Shown here: piece after piece, positions 32,811 to 45,400 of the stretch
How positions within the stretch are numbered: the stretch's first letter is position 1
How the letters are laid out: each line of letters opens with the position of its first letter
DNA from: Numida meleagris
Lineage: Eukaryota > Chordata > Aves > Galliformes > Numididae
Length of the DNA stretch: 64,000 nt
Assembly: GCF_002078875.1 (NCBI RefSeq)
Contig: NC_034421.1
Span: 7,152,365 to 7,216,364, forward strand
Reading direction: 5' to 3'
Notes under the pieces: generated by a model
Told to the model about the DNA's origin: nothing
Seen by the model: the letters and a program-made list of their open reading frames with translations, nothing else
Databases searched by the model: none
Position numbers and translations under genes: made by a program

Positions 32811-35800
32811 TCATAAGACTAATTAATCTTACAGAATAAAACAATAGGATAACCAGTCAAGGTTACACTTAAAAAATCCAGCAGTGCAAATCTAAGACTA
32901 AATATGTCATCTCCCGCTCCCCAGAAATAGGCAATAGATTATTTAAAAATACCATAAAACATGGTACTTACATATTCCATTTAAAATAAATCTGCAGTGG
33001 ACACAAACATCTAAGATTTTTTTTTTTTTTTTTTTTTAAACATGAAACGAAAGAATGAATTGCTCAGAACATGGGTAAGACATGGTGAACTTTCGTGAGT
33101 GCAGAGAGCAAATCCGTGGCTGGAAGGCGACGGGGGCACACGGTGCAGAACGAAAACAGTTCCATTGGGAAATAACGTTACAGAGAGAAAGAAAAAGCCA
33201 ACAAAGGAAGGGAAGCCTGAAAGCAAACCTTGCTGCAAGCAGCTGGCAGCGCTGGGATGGGATGGGAACGCTGCACTGCAGGGGCATGGGCAGCCCCGGC
33301 CAGAGCGCAGGGATGTTGGGCACAGAGCATTGGGGCTGACATGTCACTGTGTGTGTGCGTGTCCTGGCTGCGAGCACTGTGTGTGAGCAGCTCGTCTGGC
33401 TGCCGGAACTCATCTGCCCTTCTGTGATTTTAGTTACCTGTTTCTCATCAGATTCTGTTGCTAACGGAAAGTAATGACTTACTTTAAACTTGATATGAAC
33501 AATGTGCAAATAACACAGTGTTCTCATGCAGGACGCGTTCTACGTTCGAACCCAAACGAGGTTTAAGTGATTTCCTTTTTAAATCCACATGAAAAACGAA
33601 TCCAGGAAGCACTTACGCTCGGGATGCAAAGTGGCTGTGCTCCGAACAAGGAGAGGAAGGGAACCCCGGCAGCGGGCAGGGGGTGTGGGAACAGCACCGG
33701 GGGAGCTGGAGCACCCCGAGGAGCAGACAGACTGCAGCAGGGCTGCTGAGGGGGACAGGGCGGCAGCAGGGGTGGAGATTGCAGCTGCCACCACGTGTTT
33801 GTGCTCTGGGTGCTTCCACCACCGCGTGGTAAACCCAGCGCACCTGGCGTGGTTTCCTAAGGAAGCCCCAAAAACAGCTCTCGTAGGGAATGACACCTAT
33901 ATACACAACAGGGAAATGATCCCCATAGAAAGGCAGCATGTTGTTTAAGTGAAGTAATTAAGCTTTTGCATAGGGATGGCTGCAGGTGTTACCAGAAACT
34001 TCCTATGGAAGAGCACCCACTGGATCTCAAAGCGATCTTTACCAGCCAACTGAAAGCACCGCTTACATCGTCACATCACGTCTGACACCGCATCTCAGAG
34101 ATGCTGCTAAGTTCAGCAGGAATAAGTTCAAGCTTCAAAGAACTCCCGAGAAATCCACTGTAACGACCCAACAAACACCGATTAAAGCATTTCCAGTAAG
34201 CATCACTTTCCTGTATTTTAATTTAAACCTTGCACGTGGAATAACAGAAATTCAAGTCTTCAAATTCAAATAGGAGTACCAAAACAGGACCGCGTTTGAC
34301 CATCTTTGTTTATAATATTTTCTTCTTCAGATCTAAAGCTGCTTTGTAACCCCCAACTTCCATGCTCCGTTTGAGACAAGCTGCTGTCCCCAGCACAGGG
34401 TGCAGCGCCCTGGGACGGTGCAGGGAACGGCACCGGGAGCAGCAGTGCATCTCTGGCCCTGGCAGTGCCCACAGCACCATGCGTACTCACCATGATCCCG
34501 CACCGAACCCGGACCTCACAGCACCTCGGGGACGAGCTGAGCTACAGACAAGTCATCTCAGGGGCAAGCCAGGGAAAGAGCAGGGGAGGAAAATGGGTGT
34601 GAATGGATGCAGAAAGCTCCAAGCAAGGCAGGCAGGCAGCGAGCAGAGCCTACAGCCACAGAACCAACGAGACAGGCGAGTGTAAAGGTGAACAGGGACA
34701 GGAGACACCAGTGTCATTAATGACCCTCCTACACCAGCTACAACAAACGATGGAGTACTGCAGCACATGCACCTTCCACCAGGGACTGAAAGTTGAAGTT
34801 AAAGCCTTAGCACCCGCACTGGCAATCGGGAAGTAAGAGCGACAGAAGAACTGCTGCTATCTCTGACAAACTGTGAGAGCCCCCACCTGCAGCCCCCAGG
34901 GCTCCTGCACCACTGCAGGCAGAAACCTCACACTGTGGGAGTAACCAGCACATCACTAGTTTCTACCTTGGATATGGAACACCTTTAAAATTCATATTGC
35001 ATCAACGTTCTAACAGAAAGGACAAAACAAAAGCTGCTTACGCTGCTACCAAGAGTCTACAGGTAAATAAGCACCCTTAGCACATAGCGTGAAGTGAACA
35101 CCTTTCCCAAGTCTCTCGGATGGAACAAAACAAATACTCATTTAGGAGTTTGCATCTGCTGAGTTTCAGCTGGGACGATTTCAAGGCAAGTGAAAAATGG
35201 ACATGGGATATACTCAGTTCAGCTGTTCCTAAAAGGATATTTCTAAGCAAGTTTCACAAAATGCTGAGCTACTTGGATCGAGGAATATCAAGCCTACAGG
35301 GTTAAAACAACCAAAACCAAACAGCAATCTGTTAGCTGCAGATTTAACACACAGCCAGACCGACTCGGTCCGGCTGCACATACAATCCGGTTGGAGTGTG
35401 CACCTTGTCAGGACTGGAAGGTCCTTGCAGAAAACCTGAGATAAATGGCACGTTAATTGCTGAGATGACACAGAACACCACAAACCGATGGCACGGAACG
35501 GTACTTCAGACAGAACTGGATGCAAGAACTGACCGTAAGAACTTACTGTAAACGTGAGCCAAAGAAAAGCTGGAAGGGAACTGAAATTTCAGAAGGTCAG
35601 CTGCTGGACAGATCCCCCTAATTTGGCAGGGTTCACCGAATAACATATCCGTACACTTTCAGATTTGGATCACAAACGGCTACTGCAGTTATGTACGATG
35701 CAAAACGGCATCAGAGCTTCCTCTCTCCCACCTCTCTCCTCCTCCCCAGCACAACAGGAGAAGGAAGGCTCCTCCGTTTCGCTTCCCTCGCGAGATCTGC

Positions 35801-36736
35801 GTTACTGCTCCAGCACACTCGCGCCAGCAGCGTTACGGAGCACGCTCCCGAGCTTGCTGTTGCTGTCGCTTTGTTTTGCAGTCACGCAGGTAAGCGGCGT
35901 CACAACAGCTGCAACACGACTCGGGGCTGCAGGGCTCCAAAACGCAGCACTCCGGGCAGACGTGGAGCACAGAGGGAAACAACGGCGGCACGAAGCGGGA
36001 CAGCGAGCAGCACCGGCTCACCGTGCTGACAGAACATCCACAGTGGTGCTCCTCTGCTCCAAACACACCACGGAGTGCCAACCCACAGCTTCCAGCACTG
36101 GGAGAGAAAGGAATTTGGGGGGGGAGGGGAGAGGGGGTAGGGCATCTTTGGGTTTAAGAACAAATAAATGCGGAGTTTTGCCACCAAAGATTGAAAGCCG
36201 AAAGAAAAGGGCCAGCAGAATATGGCTTGCTCAACGTCAGTTTTGCATACTGTTACACTGCTTCGAGTTTATTTCTAAAAATAAACTGTTTCTGAAATTC
36301 TCAGTCACAACCAAGTCACTAAATTAAGTCTAATGCACGTAACTGAAAGATTATGAAAATAGTTGTTTTTGTTCAAGCCATGTAAAAAAATCCTCAATAA
36401 TACATCGTAATAGTTTCTTTTTAAAACTAAATTGGAAGATCAACTCTCAGCAGATTTAAGTGTATTACACACAATATTTTGTGAATTAGAATTTATTGAT
36501 TTCCACTGCATTTGCTTTAAATACGGTTGAAGCTGACTGCAGAAAAGGGATGGTGAAAATTTTAAGTTAAAAGTAAACTAATGGTGAAAGAACATCACCT
36601 CTGGCTTCCATCAACGCCTCTTTTATCATATTTTATTAATAAGTTCCAGGACTGTCGCATCCAGGCATGCTGGAGGCCTCTCCCAGCAGTGTCCTTAGCT
36701 TTGTGTCATTTTCCTGTGCCAGAGGTGAGCGTGCTT
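32811..36736 (-). other. Probable long 3' UTR of UBFD1
   Basis: About 3.9 kb after the UBFD1 stop contain no exon of another gene that I can identify. It is continuous, unique-looking and AT-richer than the flanks. A 21-base A tract (in transcript sense) lies at 33017-33037. A proximal AATAAA at 36268-36273 would allow a short isoform. The extent is inferred from the absence of other genes and from the distal signal. Confidence 0.5.
36268..36273 (-). terminator. UBFD1 proximal poly(A) signal
   Basis: AATAAA on the minus strand about 465 nt after the UBFD1 stop. It is a candidate for a short 3' UTR isoform. Confidence 0.45.
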
Positions 36737-39700
36737 TCAAAAATACTGCCATTTTCCCAGCACCGTGTCTTTGATTGCATCAACATATTGATTTGGTACC
36801 CAATAGACCCAGTAGTAAGACGCTTCTGTTGGGCCCAGCTGAAATGCCTGCAAAGTCAAGAACAACAACATTTACAAATGGGAAACAGAACAGCTGACAG
36901 CAGACAGCTCGGACGTACGTTCATCCTCTGCAAGATCACACCAGCCTGCTACACCAGGCCCTCCTCCAAACACCTCGTGTGCACTGTGTGCATTTTGTAG
37001 GAAATTAAAGAAAATATCCCTCTGTGAAACAACTGCAAAGCACCCGTTACAGTGATGAGCTCTTTCCTTTTAAGATATTCTCGCTGCAACAAAATCTCTT
37101 GGCCGGTTTCAAGGACACGAGGAATTTACTCTGGAAGACAGAACATGCTGTGTAACCCAAAGATAAGTCTCTACAGAAAATACTGGAATGCACAGAGCTA
37201 GGAAGCCCAACAGGAACTAAGACAATGATCATGTTTTAATTGGTGAAATCTCACAGATTAAAATAGATGTAGATAATCTCCTGTTCTCTAGTTCTGTCAG
37301 CAAGGAGAGGAGAGGAGGAGCACCACAGTATGCTAACAACCTCCACCCTTGTCTTAGAATGATTGTTGTATCATATCCAGAAGAGAACATTTTATCGGTG
37401 ATCAAAAACCAAATATTTGAACAAAGACTCGACCAGCTCCCTCCTGAAGACAGTACTTTTAAGGTACAGCATTTCTTCCCCCGAAGAAAGGGCACAGACT
37501 CATATAAAGAACTTACTCCAGCGCTAGAAGTTACTTACTGTGCTCCATAAAGCAAAACCTCAAAAGAAACCAGAGATTAAAAGAAACAGCCAAAAAAATC
37601 CAGCAGAATTAACACTGCTGCCTTCTTAAGTGTGTCACTTTCCTGTACCCAATAGCAGTTTTTCAGAAAATCCCGTGGGGAAAAATATTACAGGATCAAA
37701 TGGCTTTTTACTTTTAAACCTCCAGCAAGGCCTGTTTATACAAACACAACAGAAACCAGAAATTAAACTAGATAAAAGAAAGTCTATCTAATACTAAGGA
37801 ATCCTGAGTTACGCTGTTACAGCGGTAAAAATACTCCTGCTGTCACAAGGCAGAGGATACTAAATTGCACTGACACTTGTGAAACCAGCCCAGATTTCCA
37901 GAGGGTAGCAGACACTCAATGTGCCAGCCCAAATATTTACATTGTGTTAGCAGGCAATGTTGACATTCTGACATTCCACAACACACCAAGCTGGTACTGC
38001 TTTCAGTCTCTGCATTGCTCTATTTCGAAAGCTTTACTTCTGCATACTCTGCAACTGGAATGATATTATTAAAGTGGAGATGTTACTTACCATCATGTGA
38101 TAATCCTCATGTCCTTCAATAGGTTCACTCACCACATTTTTAATGGATGCCATGGGTAACTTTTCTGTTCTCTCTACATTAAAATTGATCACAGCGTTAT
38201 TTCCAATGCATAAGGAAGCAGTATGTCATGCTAACTTCAAACACCACCTGTTCCTTCCAAAAACTCCAGACTATGCAGAACAACAAGGCTGAAGACAGCT
38301 GAGAGAAGCTAGGCTGGCTAACCCTCAGCTAGTCCTGCCTTCACCCTGACAATATGCTCCACTGCTGCTTTAGGAGCACAGGCAAAGAAACATTCATGGG
38401 TAAACAGGGAAAGAAACCAAAAGAAGACGGGTACAATTCCTGCAGCCTGATGCCAGCCAGCAGTAACCACCACCAACCACGAAGTACATCACTTGTGGCA
38501 GATTGTCTCTCTTATGTCCCCACTTCTTTCTGAGGACTTAACCCCCAGGTGCTCCCTTCCAGTTCAGCTTTCAGTGCCAGCCTAACATCATCTTCTTGGA
38601 TATGTCAGAGAAAACCATAAATATCCTACAGTGGAGAAACTGAATAACAAATTCCTTAGATCTATATAACTAATTTGTGATCCAGAAAAATAAAAGAATT
38701 TTTTAATAATAAGTAAGCAGGCAAATAAACATTGTGATGTAAAGACAAAAGAATCAGTTTCTGTTTCCAAGACTGGCAAGTGAAAAACCACGTTAACAGC
38801 CAGTTGTGTTTATCCTAGCCCCAGCGTGCTGGCATGTGCCACACATTTCTCAGAGCAGGAAGGCATTTTTTCCTAACAACAGCCAGCAATTACAGCCAGT
38901 CCCTGAAGGAAGTACGCTGCTGCTAATTTCGGGAAGTCGGGAAACAGGTTATATTAAAGACAGTCAATTACGTGAAGAATCAAGTTTCAAAGCTTAAAAA
39001 ACAGTAATCTAGAGCACATCAGAAATATTAAACTTGAAACTGATATAGAAGGTGAGGGAAGAGTATTAATTACCTAAACACTAATCGTGCATTTAGAATA
39101 CATTATCGATGACAAAAAGGCCCAGCTGCCCAACCTACAGAAGAGAAGATACAACATCTCTCTGTTACTTAGCCTAAGAGATACCACTCCAATGGGTAAC
39201 TGGAGAGTTTTTAAAGCCAGAAGGTTTTCACAATCAAGTTTGTTGTAGGTAGGAAGGGAGATTTCTGCTTACTTTGGAAATAATATAGCAGCTGAATGTG
39301 CCATCCAAAGCTAGTATTACATCTAATTAGGTTGCTTTATTGGCACAGTGAGCAAGCCCTTCTATTCATTACAGCATTGCCCTATCCTGGTCAAACTAAA
39401 AGAGCACAGCTTCCTTTGGAGGCAGAGGGATTCTCTGAGACACCCTCAGTGCTGCACGCTATCACCACAGCACTCTCAGCTCCTCCTGGCACCACTCAGG
39501 ACAGTAAACTGATTCCTCTGCACAGCAACACATGCCGTAGTTTCTGCAGTTGTACATCACTGAAACAAGACACCCCACTGATTTTTGTTGGAAGGACAGA
39601 TAACGACAAAGATGCCAACTCTCCTACTCTTATTCCCAGTTCTATGATTCTTCAGAATCTCAGCCAAGTCATCGGGCCTCTATGCGATGCTGGCATTGAA

Positions 39701-42144
39701 CCAATGTTTATGAAGTGCTTTTGAGATACATGAGAAATGCCAAATATTGTAATTCACGTTTGGAGCTATGAATAGCAGACTGGAACGCACGTCTACTGGC
39801 ACCACTGAGCTCAAGTTTTTCAAGAACAGAAATAAAGTATCAACTAATGTTCAATGATCTGAGAACGGCATTTGAGAAACAGCAGCAAAATTTAGTTCTG
39901 AAGTAATGAGATAACAGTGTTATCTCCTAAACACAATTCAGTCACGCCAGAAGATATTTCTCGTTCACACAACTCACTTACATTCCAATTACCAATTAGC
40001 CACCTCAGAGTTTTAGCGTTTCTCACCTTTTGTACCAATCCATAGCTGGTCTTGCTCGAGTTTAAAGGTCAATCTTACTTTCCCCCCTGATTTGTTGTAC
40101 ATGCCAGATAATGGCACTGTTGGCAGGCGCTCCTACAACAAAGGCAACACGGTAAGTCACAGGGAACGAGTAACAGGAAAAGCTGCATCCTCTTACTTTT
40201 TGAAGCATAAGAACGATCTATGATTCTGATTCTATGATCCAGTTCAGCACTTTTCTTCCCAGACAGAAAGCTAAAACCAGCAAAGTCGGTCTCAAACCAC
40301 AAAAAACAAAACAACAACAAAAAAACACACCTCTTTTCTGATTGTGACAACACCCCTGGTACCCATTTACCTACCTGAACACCTTTAATGGAAGGCATCA
40401 CATCGTCAGGTTTTCCTTTATCCAATACTTTTCTGTGTTGCTACAAAATAAAAACAGAAATGAGAATTTACAGAAACACAACAGTTTCTCAATTTACTTC
40501 TGATGCACCCTGAATCCAGCAGATCCCAATAGCACTAGGAGACAGTTAAAGACTATTCATAGTCGTTTATCACACAGGAAACAGTTAATTTTCAAAGTTA
40601 ACCGAGCACTCCCTACAATAGCCTGAATAAATTATAGAGATGAATAAAATCCCAATATAATGCCATGGGTAACATCCTTCGTAGGATGCACGAGTATAGA
40701 AATATATACACGTAAAAAGAATACAAGTTTCACTTTGAAAAGTACATGCTGAATCACATGGTTGGCACTGGGCAAGACAGTTTTAACAGTCAGGGGTTAT
40801 ATTCAGTGAATGGTAGAAAGTCCTCTACATCTGACAGTGCAGCATACCGCAACACAGCACCAAACAGGAAGATTAGAGCAGTAGTAACCGAGAAAACCAT
40901 GCTCAGAGCTCGTAAGTTGCTGAGTACCTTTAAGCAATGATGGAACTTACAGTGAACGTGAACTATGATAAATTATAGAAAAACAAAAGCACGTCTCATA
41001 AAGGTTGCAGATCAATGGTGCACATTTTCAGTTTTTAATCTAATTTATCTGAGGGAGGTTGCTAACACCTTGAGCTGAAGATCCTCCTCCAGCCCAGAGC
41101 ACAGCGGTGCAGCCAAAGAACGGCGCTGTGGGAGGGGGTGGCCCAGGTGTGAGGGGGATGCTCAGCAGCCACGCTGCCTTCAGAGCAGAGGGAACTGCCC
41201 CCACGCCCATTTTACAGACAGTTCTCAGAAATCCAATAGTTTTACACTGACAAAAACTAGTGAGCTGTGAGATATAATGAATGTTGGCTTTGCTTGTGCT
41301 AACAACACAAAGCTTCCATTGCTTACAGCACCGGGGGGGGGGCTGCACAGCCCCTCATGGCCCCTCCACAACCGGGGGGGCTGCATATCATGGCACAAGC
41401 AGCACATGGTCCCACCCACCCCGTCCCTCCAGGCCCCCGGGACCCCTGCACCTTCTGCCTGCAGAGCGGCTCCTTCTTGCTCTCCTCCGCCTTCCCCTCC
41501 TGCTGTGCCGCGTCCTTGGGCGTGTTGACAGCCAGCACGTCGTTGATGGTGGAGCCCACCACCATGATCTTGGCACCGTTGGTGACTTTGATCTCTCGTA
41601 GCGTCTTCTCCTCGGGCAGCAGCCCCTTGAACATCACCTTCTGCATGGCGGGCGGCAGGCCTGGGGGGAACGGGGGGGTCAGGGGGCGGCGGCCGGGACG
41701 GAGCCTGGGGGCCGCCCCACGCACCTGTCAGCGAGTGGATCTTCTGCTTCAGGTCGGCGCCCGTGCTGTCCAGGCGGAACTTCACGTCGTACTTGTTCTT
41801 GTTCCAGATCACCCGCAGCTCCACCAGCTCCTGCCCGCTCTCCGCGTCGCTGCCGTTACTGACGGCGCCCGGCGGCGCGGCCCGGCACCCGTCGCCCCGC
41901 GGCGAACCGCCCTCCCCGCCGCAGCCCGGCGCCTCGGCCTCCATGCCCGGCTCCGCGGCACCTGCGGGGAGCGGAGGGGAAGAGCCCGGCCCCGGGGAGC
42001 CGCCCAGCCCCGGCCCTCGGCGTTCCGCCTACCGCCCCCGGCCCCGCCCAGCGCCGCGCCGGCCCCGCCCCGCCGGCCCCGGCCCCGCGTCGTCCCGGGC
42101 CGCCCGCTCCTACCTTCGGCGGCGGCGGCGGAGGCGGCGGCCAT
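36737..42144 (-). CDS. UBFD1: UBFD1, ubiquitin family domain-containing protein 1
   Basis: UBFD1 is a ubiquitin-like-domain protein, linked in human to polyubiquitin binding and NF-kappa-B signalling. Coding exons (minus): 42114-42144, 41725-41961, 41452-41660, 40375-40440, 40027-40132, 38091-38173, 36737-36847. They join to 280 codons plus TGA (human 309). The Ala/Gly-rich N-terminus is shorter than in human. The ubiquitin-like fold spans about residues 55-130 (ELVELRVIWNKNKYDV to VVGSTINDVLAV). The conserved C-terminal domain runs from PLSGMYNKSGGKVRL to the last residues GKWQYF. The start MAAASAAAAE lies 31 nt before the first splice site and is followed by an in-frame Met at residue 17. 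The gene is head-to-head with EARS2. Confidence 0.96.
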
Positions 42145-42487
42145 GATGATTGTGTACAATCTGCCGCGGGGGGCGCCGGGAAACGCCGCCGCTGCGCGCT
42201 GGGCCGAGCCGGCCCCCGTAGCCCCGCCCACTGTCCCGCCCGCCAATCGCTGCTCCGCCCCCAGCCCCGCCCATCAATCGGAGCCCCGCCTTCTGTCCCG
42301 CCCCCCGGCAGCCTCGGCCGCTGCCTTCCGGCTCGGCCGGCGCTGAGGGCGCAACCCCTGGAGGCGATGCTCCGCCCCCAGGCGCCGCCGGGCGCTGGGA
42401 TTGGCTGGGCGCTGGGATTGGCTGGGCGCTGGGATTGGCTGAGCGCTGGGATTGGCTGAGCGCGGCGGGCGGAAGCGGCGTGGCGGC
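42145..42487. promoter_or_regulatory. Bidirectional UBFD1/EARS2 promoter
   Basis: 343 bp between the divergent ATGs, very GC-rich, with many CCGCCC Sp1-type boxes (around 42230-42310). It has a plus-strand CCAAT at 42243-42247 and four inverted CCAAT boxes at 42400, 42417, 42434 and 42451. There is no TATA box. The arrangement is the same in human. Initiation sites cannot be placed from sequence. Confidence 0.75.
42391..42460 (+). repeat. Four 17-bp tandem repeats, each carrying an inverted CCAAT box
   Basis: The unit GGGCGCTGGGATTGGCT is repeated four times with exact 17-bp spacing; units 3 and 4 differ only by G to A at the unit junction (GCTGAGCG). Each unit holds ATTGG, the reverse of the NF-Y site. 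The last unit ends about 30 bp before the EARS2 ATG. Confidence 0.92.
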
Positions 42488-45400
42488 ATGGCGCGGGTGC
42501 TTGGGGAGCTGTGCGGTGCGGTTGTGTCGGGGCCGCGGGTGCGGTTCGGACCCAGTCCCACAGGTAATGGTTCCGTGCCCTGGCTCTGCGGACCTTGTTG
42601 GGCGCGGGTCGGGGCTGCGGGAGGTGTCTCGTTTCGCTTTTCCTCCGGTCACTGCGCTCTATTTCTGCCTTGCACACGGTCACAGGTTTCCTGCACCTGG
42701 GTGGCCTCCGCACTGCGCTGTACAATTACATCTTTGCCAAACAGCAGCAGGGGACCTTCGTTCTAAGAGTGGAGGATACGGACCAAAGCCGGGTGGTGCC
42801 TGGGGCCGCCGAGAGCATAGAGGACATGCTGCACTGGGCAGGTAACCCCCGAGGCAGGGAGTCCAGTGCCGCCCCCGTGAGAGCCTCTGCCTGGGGATGG
42901 GCAATGAGAAAATGAGAGTATTTTGCACGGCAGCAAAATATACGGCATTTCAAACGTGATGAATCTGGTAAAGTGTAATCACACAGCTATTGTTTTGGCT
43001 CCAGGAAGGTTTTGTGTTTGGTTTCAAACTAAGAGAGAGGAGATTTAGACTGGATCTAAGGAAAAAGTTGTTTGCAATACAGGTGGCGAGGCAGTGGCAC
43101 AGGGTGCTCAGAGAGGTGGCGGTGCCCCGTCCCTGCAGACACCCACGGTCAGGTTGGATGGGGCTCTGAGCACTGATGGAGCTGTGGGTGTCCCTGCTCA
43201 GTGCAGGGAGTGGGACTATGCAGCATTCAGAGGTCCCTTCCAACTCAAACCATTCAATGGTTCTATGATGAGGTAGTGCTGAGCTGTGTAGGACTGACCA
43301 TTAGGTTGGTCTGCACTGTCCGATATGCAGACTTCCACCTATGGCAGTGGCACAGCATAGCTGTAACAGGGCATGGGCGTGGGAAACCTCACAGAAAGAC
43401 CAGAGGCACTCAGACCTCACTGTATGTTGGTATGTTCTTTGTACGGGTGCTTGCCAGAAGAGATCTGGAGATGTCTGATTCCATGTTTTTTTTTGGGTTT
43501 TTTTTTTTTTGTTTTTTTTTTTTTTGAGTTTCACAACTGAAATAGGGGATGGTGGAATCCTTTCTAGGCCCACTGTGTGGCTCTTCCAGGCATCCCCCCT
43601 GATGAGAGCCCTCGGCGTGGCGGTGCCTTTGGCCCCTACCAGCAGTCCCTCAGGCTCGAACTCTACAGGGCTGCCAGCGAAGTGCTGCTGGACCGTGGTG
43701 CTGCGTATCGCTGCTTCTGCACCCCCCAGCGCCTGGAGCTGCTGAGGAAGGAGGCCCTGCGCAACCAGCAGACCCCGCGGTAGGAGCCTGTCCCCTCTGT
43801 GCCACTTGCTCCCAAACGTGGGGCAAAGCATGCGGCAGCAGGGTTGTCTTCGCAACCTTAGGGGCTTAGGAGAGTGGTGTGTGAAGATGGAGGGGTTGAG
43901 CAGATGCATAGTGGGCAGATCACAGCTAAAATTCCAGAATCCACGTAGAGTTCTGGGAATGTGAAATGTGTCAGTGGAGTTGGCCTATGCTGACCTGACA
44001 CCTCCGTTCTCCTTTCTTAAAGATATGACAACCGGTGCCGGCACCTGACGCCCAAGGAGGTGGCTGAGAAGCTGGCACAGGGCCTGGACTGGGTCGTGCG
44101 TTTCCGACTGGAGCGGGGTGTGGAGCCCTTCCAGGACCTGGTCTATGGCTGGAACAAGCACGAGGTGGCAGAGGTGGAGGGTGACCCAGTGATTCTCAAG
44201 GGGGATGGCTTCCCCACATACCACCTGGCCAATGTGGTGGACGACCACCACATGGGCATCAGCCATGTCCTGCGTGGGACTGAGTGGCTTACTTCAACAT
44301 CCAAGCACCTCCTTCTCTACAAAGCCTTTGGCTGGGAACCCCCACAGTTTGGGCACCTTCCACTGCTTCTGAACAAGGATGGCAGTAAGCTGTCCAAGAG
44401 GCAGGGAGATATCTTCCTGGAGCGCTTTGCCCAGGAGGGCTACCTACCCGAGGCTCTGCTGGACATGATAACCAACTGCGGCTCTGGGTTTGCAGGTAAT
44501 GAGGGCAGGCTTGGTGTTTTCTAGGAACTGCTTGGGGCTGATTTTAGGGAAAGGGATGAGTTTATTTTTGTATTCAAGAACGTTGACAGTGTTTGAAAGG
44601 AAGTGGATGTCAGGCAAGCAGTCTGAGTAGGCCTCTGTCACTCAAATGCCAACACAACTTCCCCAGAGCTCCTGTGCAGGACTGGGTGGTGGGAATCTTT
44701 CTGTCTTGAGTGGTGCTTAATGTGTTTCCACCTGGGACAACCTTCATCTTAGAGGGATTAAGCTGTCTGCAAACTCCTGGGAAAACTTGTGTTCTCTGGT
44801 TAATAATTGTAGTGTCGTGTATTATATCTTTCGCATTTCTTGTTTGACCTGAAAGACCATGAGTAGTTGACTCAACTATTCCTTTTGTTGCTTTGGCTGT
44901 GTAAGCATCACGTTAACTTGTGTTTCAGGAACTCTGCTTGGGAATGAATTCCTCAGTGGGCAGGGAAGCCTCCCGGCCAAGTGCTGTTTTTCTTAGGCTG
45001 AGTGATGCAAGGGGTGTTTCACCGAGGGGTGAAACAATGCGAAGCAGAATGTCCCAGGTTTAGTTCCTTGTTATCCTTCTGTTTTACAGAAGGGGCAGCT
45101 TCCTATGCATGTCTGCCAGAAGTTAACTCTTGTTTGCCAGGGTATGTCCCTGCTCCTCCTAACACTGAAAGCAACCCTTCTTTCTCACTGTTCCCTTGGC
45201 TTTGCCACTGCACCAGCACTGATCTTGCCTTTTCTAATGAAAAGCGTCAACTCTAGCTTTGTGCTGGAGAGTGAATGCATGTCATAACCTTGCTGGATTA
45301 TTTTGCAGGGAAACAAATGGGGAGGACTTTAGAGGAACTGATCTCACAGTTTGAAATCGGCAGAATCACAACCCATTCTGCACTACTGGATCTTGAGAAA

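Noticed and set aside
31844..36736. NDUFAB1 expected beside UBFD1
   Set aside because: I looked for its acyl-carrier-protein motif (DSLD-type) in the ERN2-UBFD1 and UBFD1-EARS2 intervals and did not see it. It is probably outside the window.
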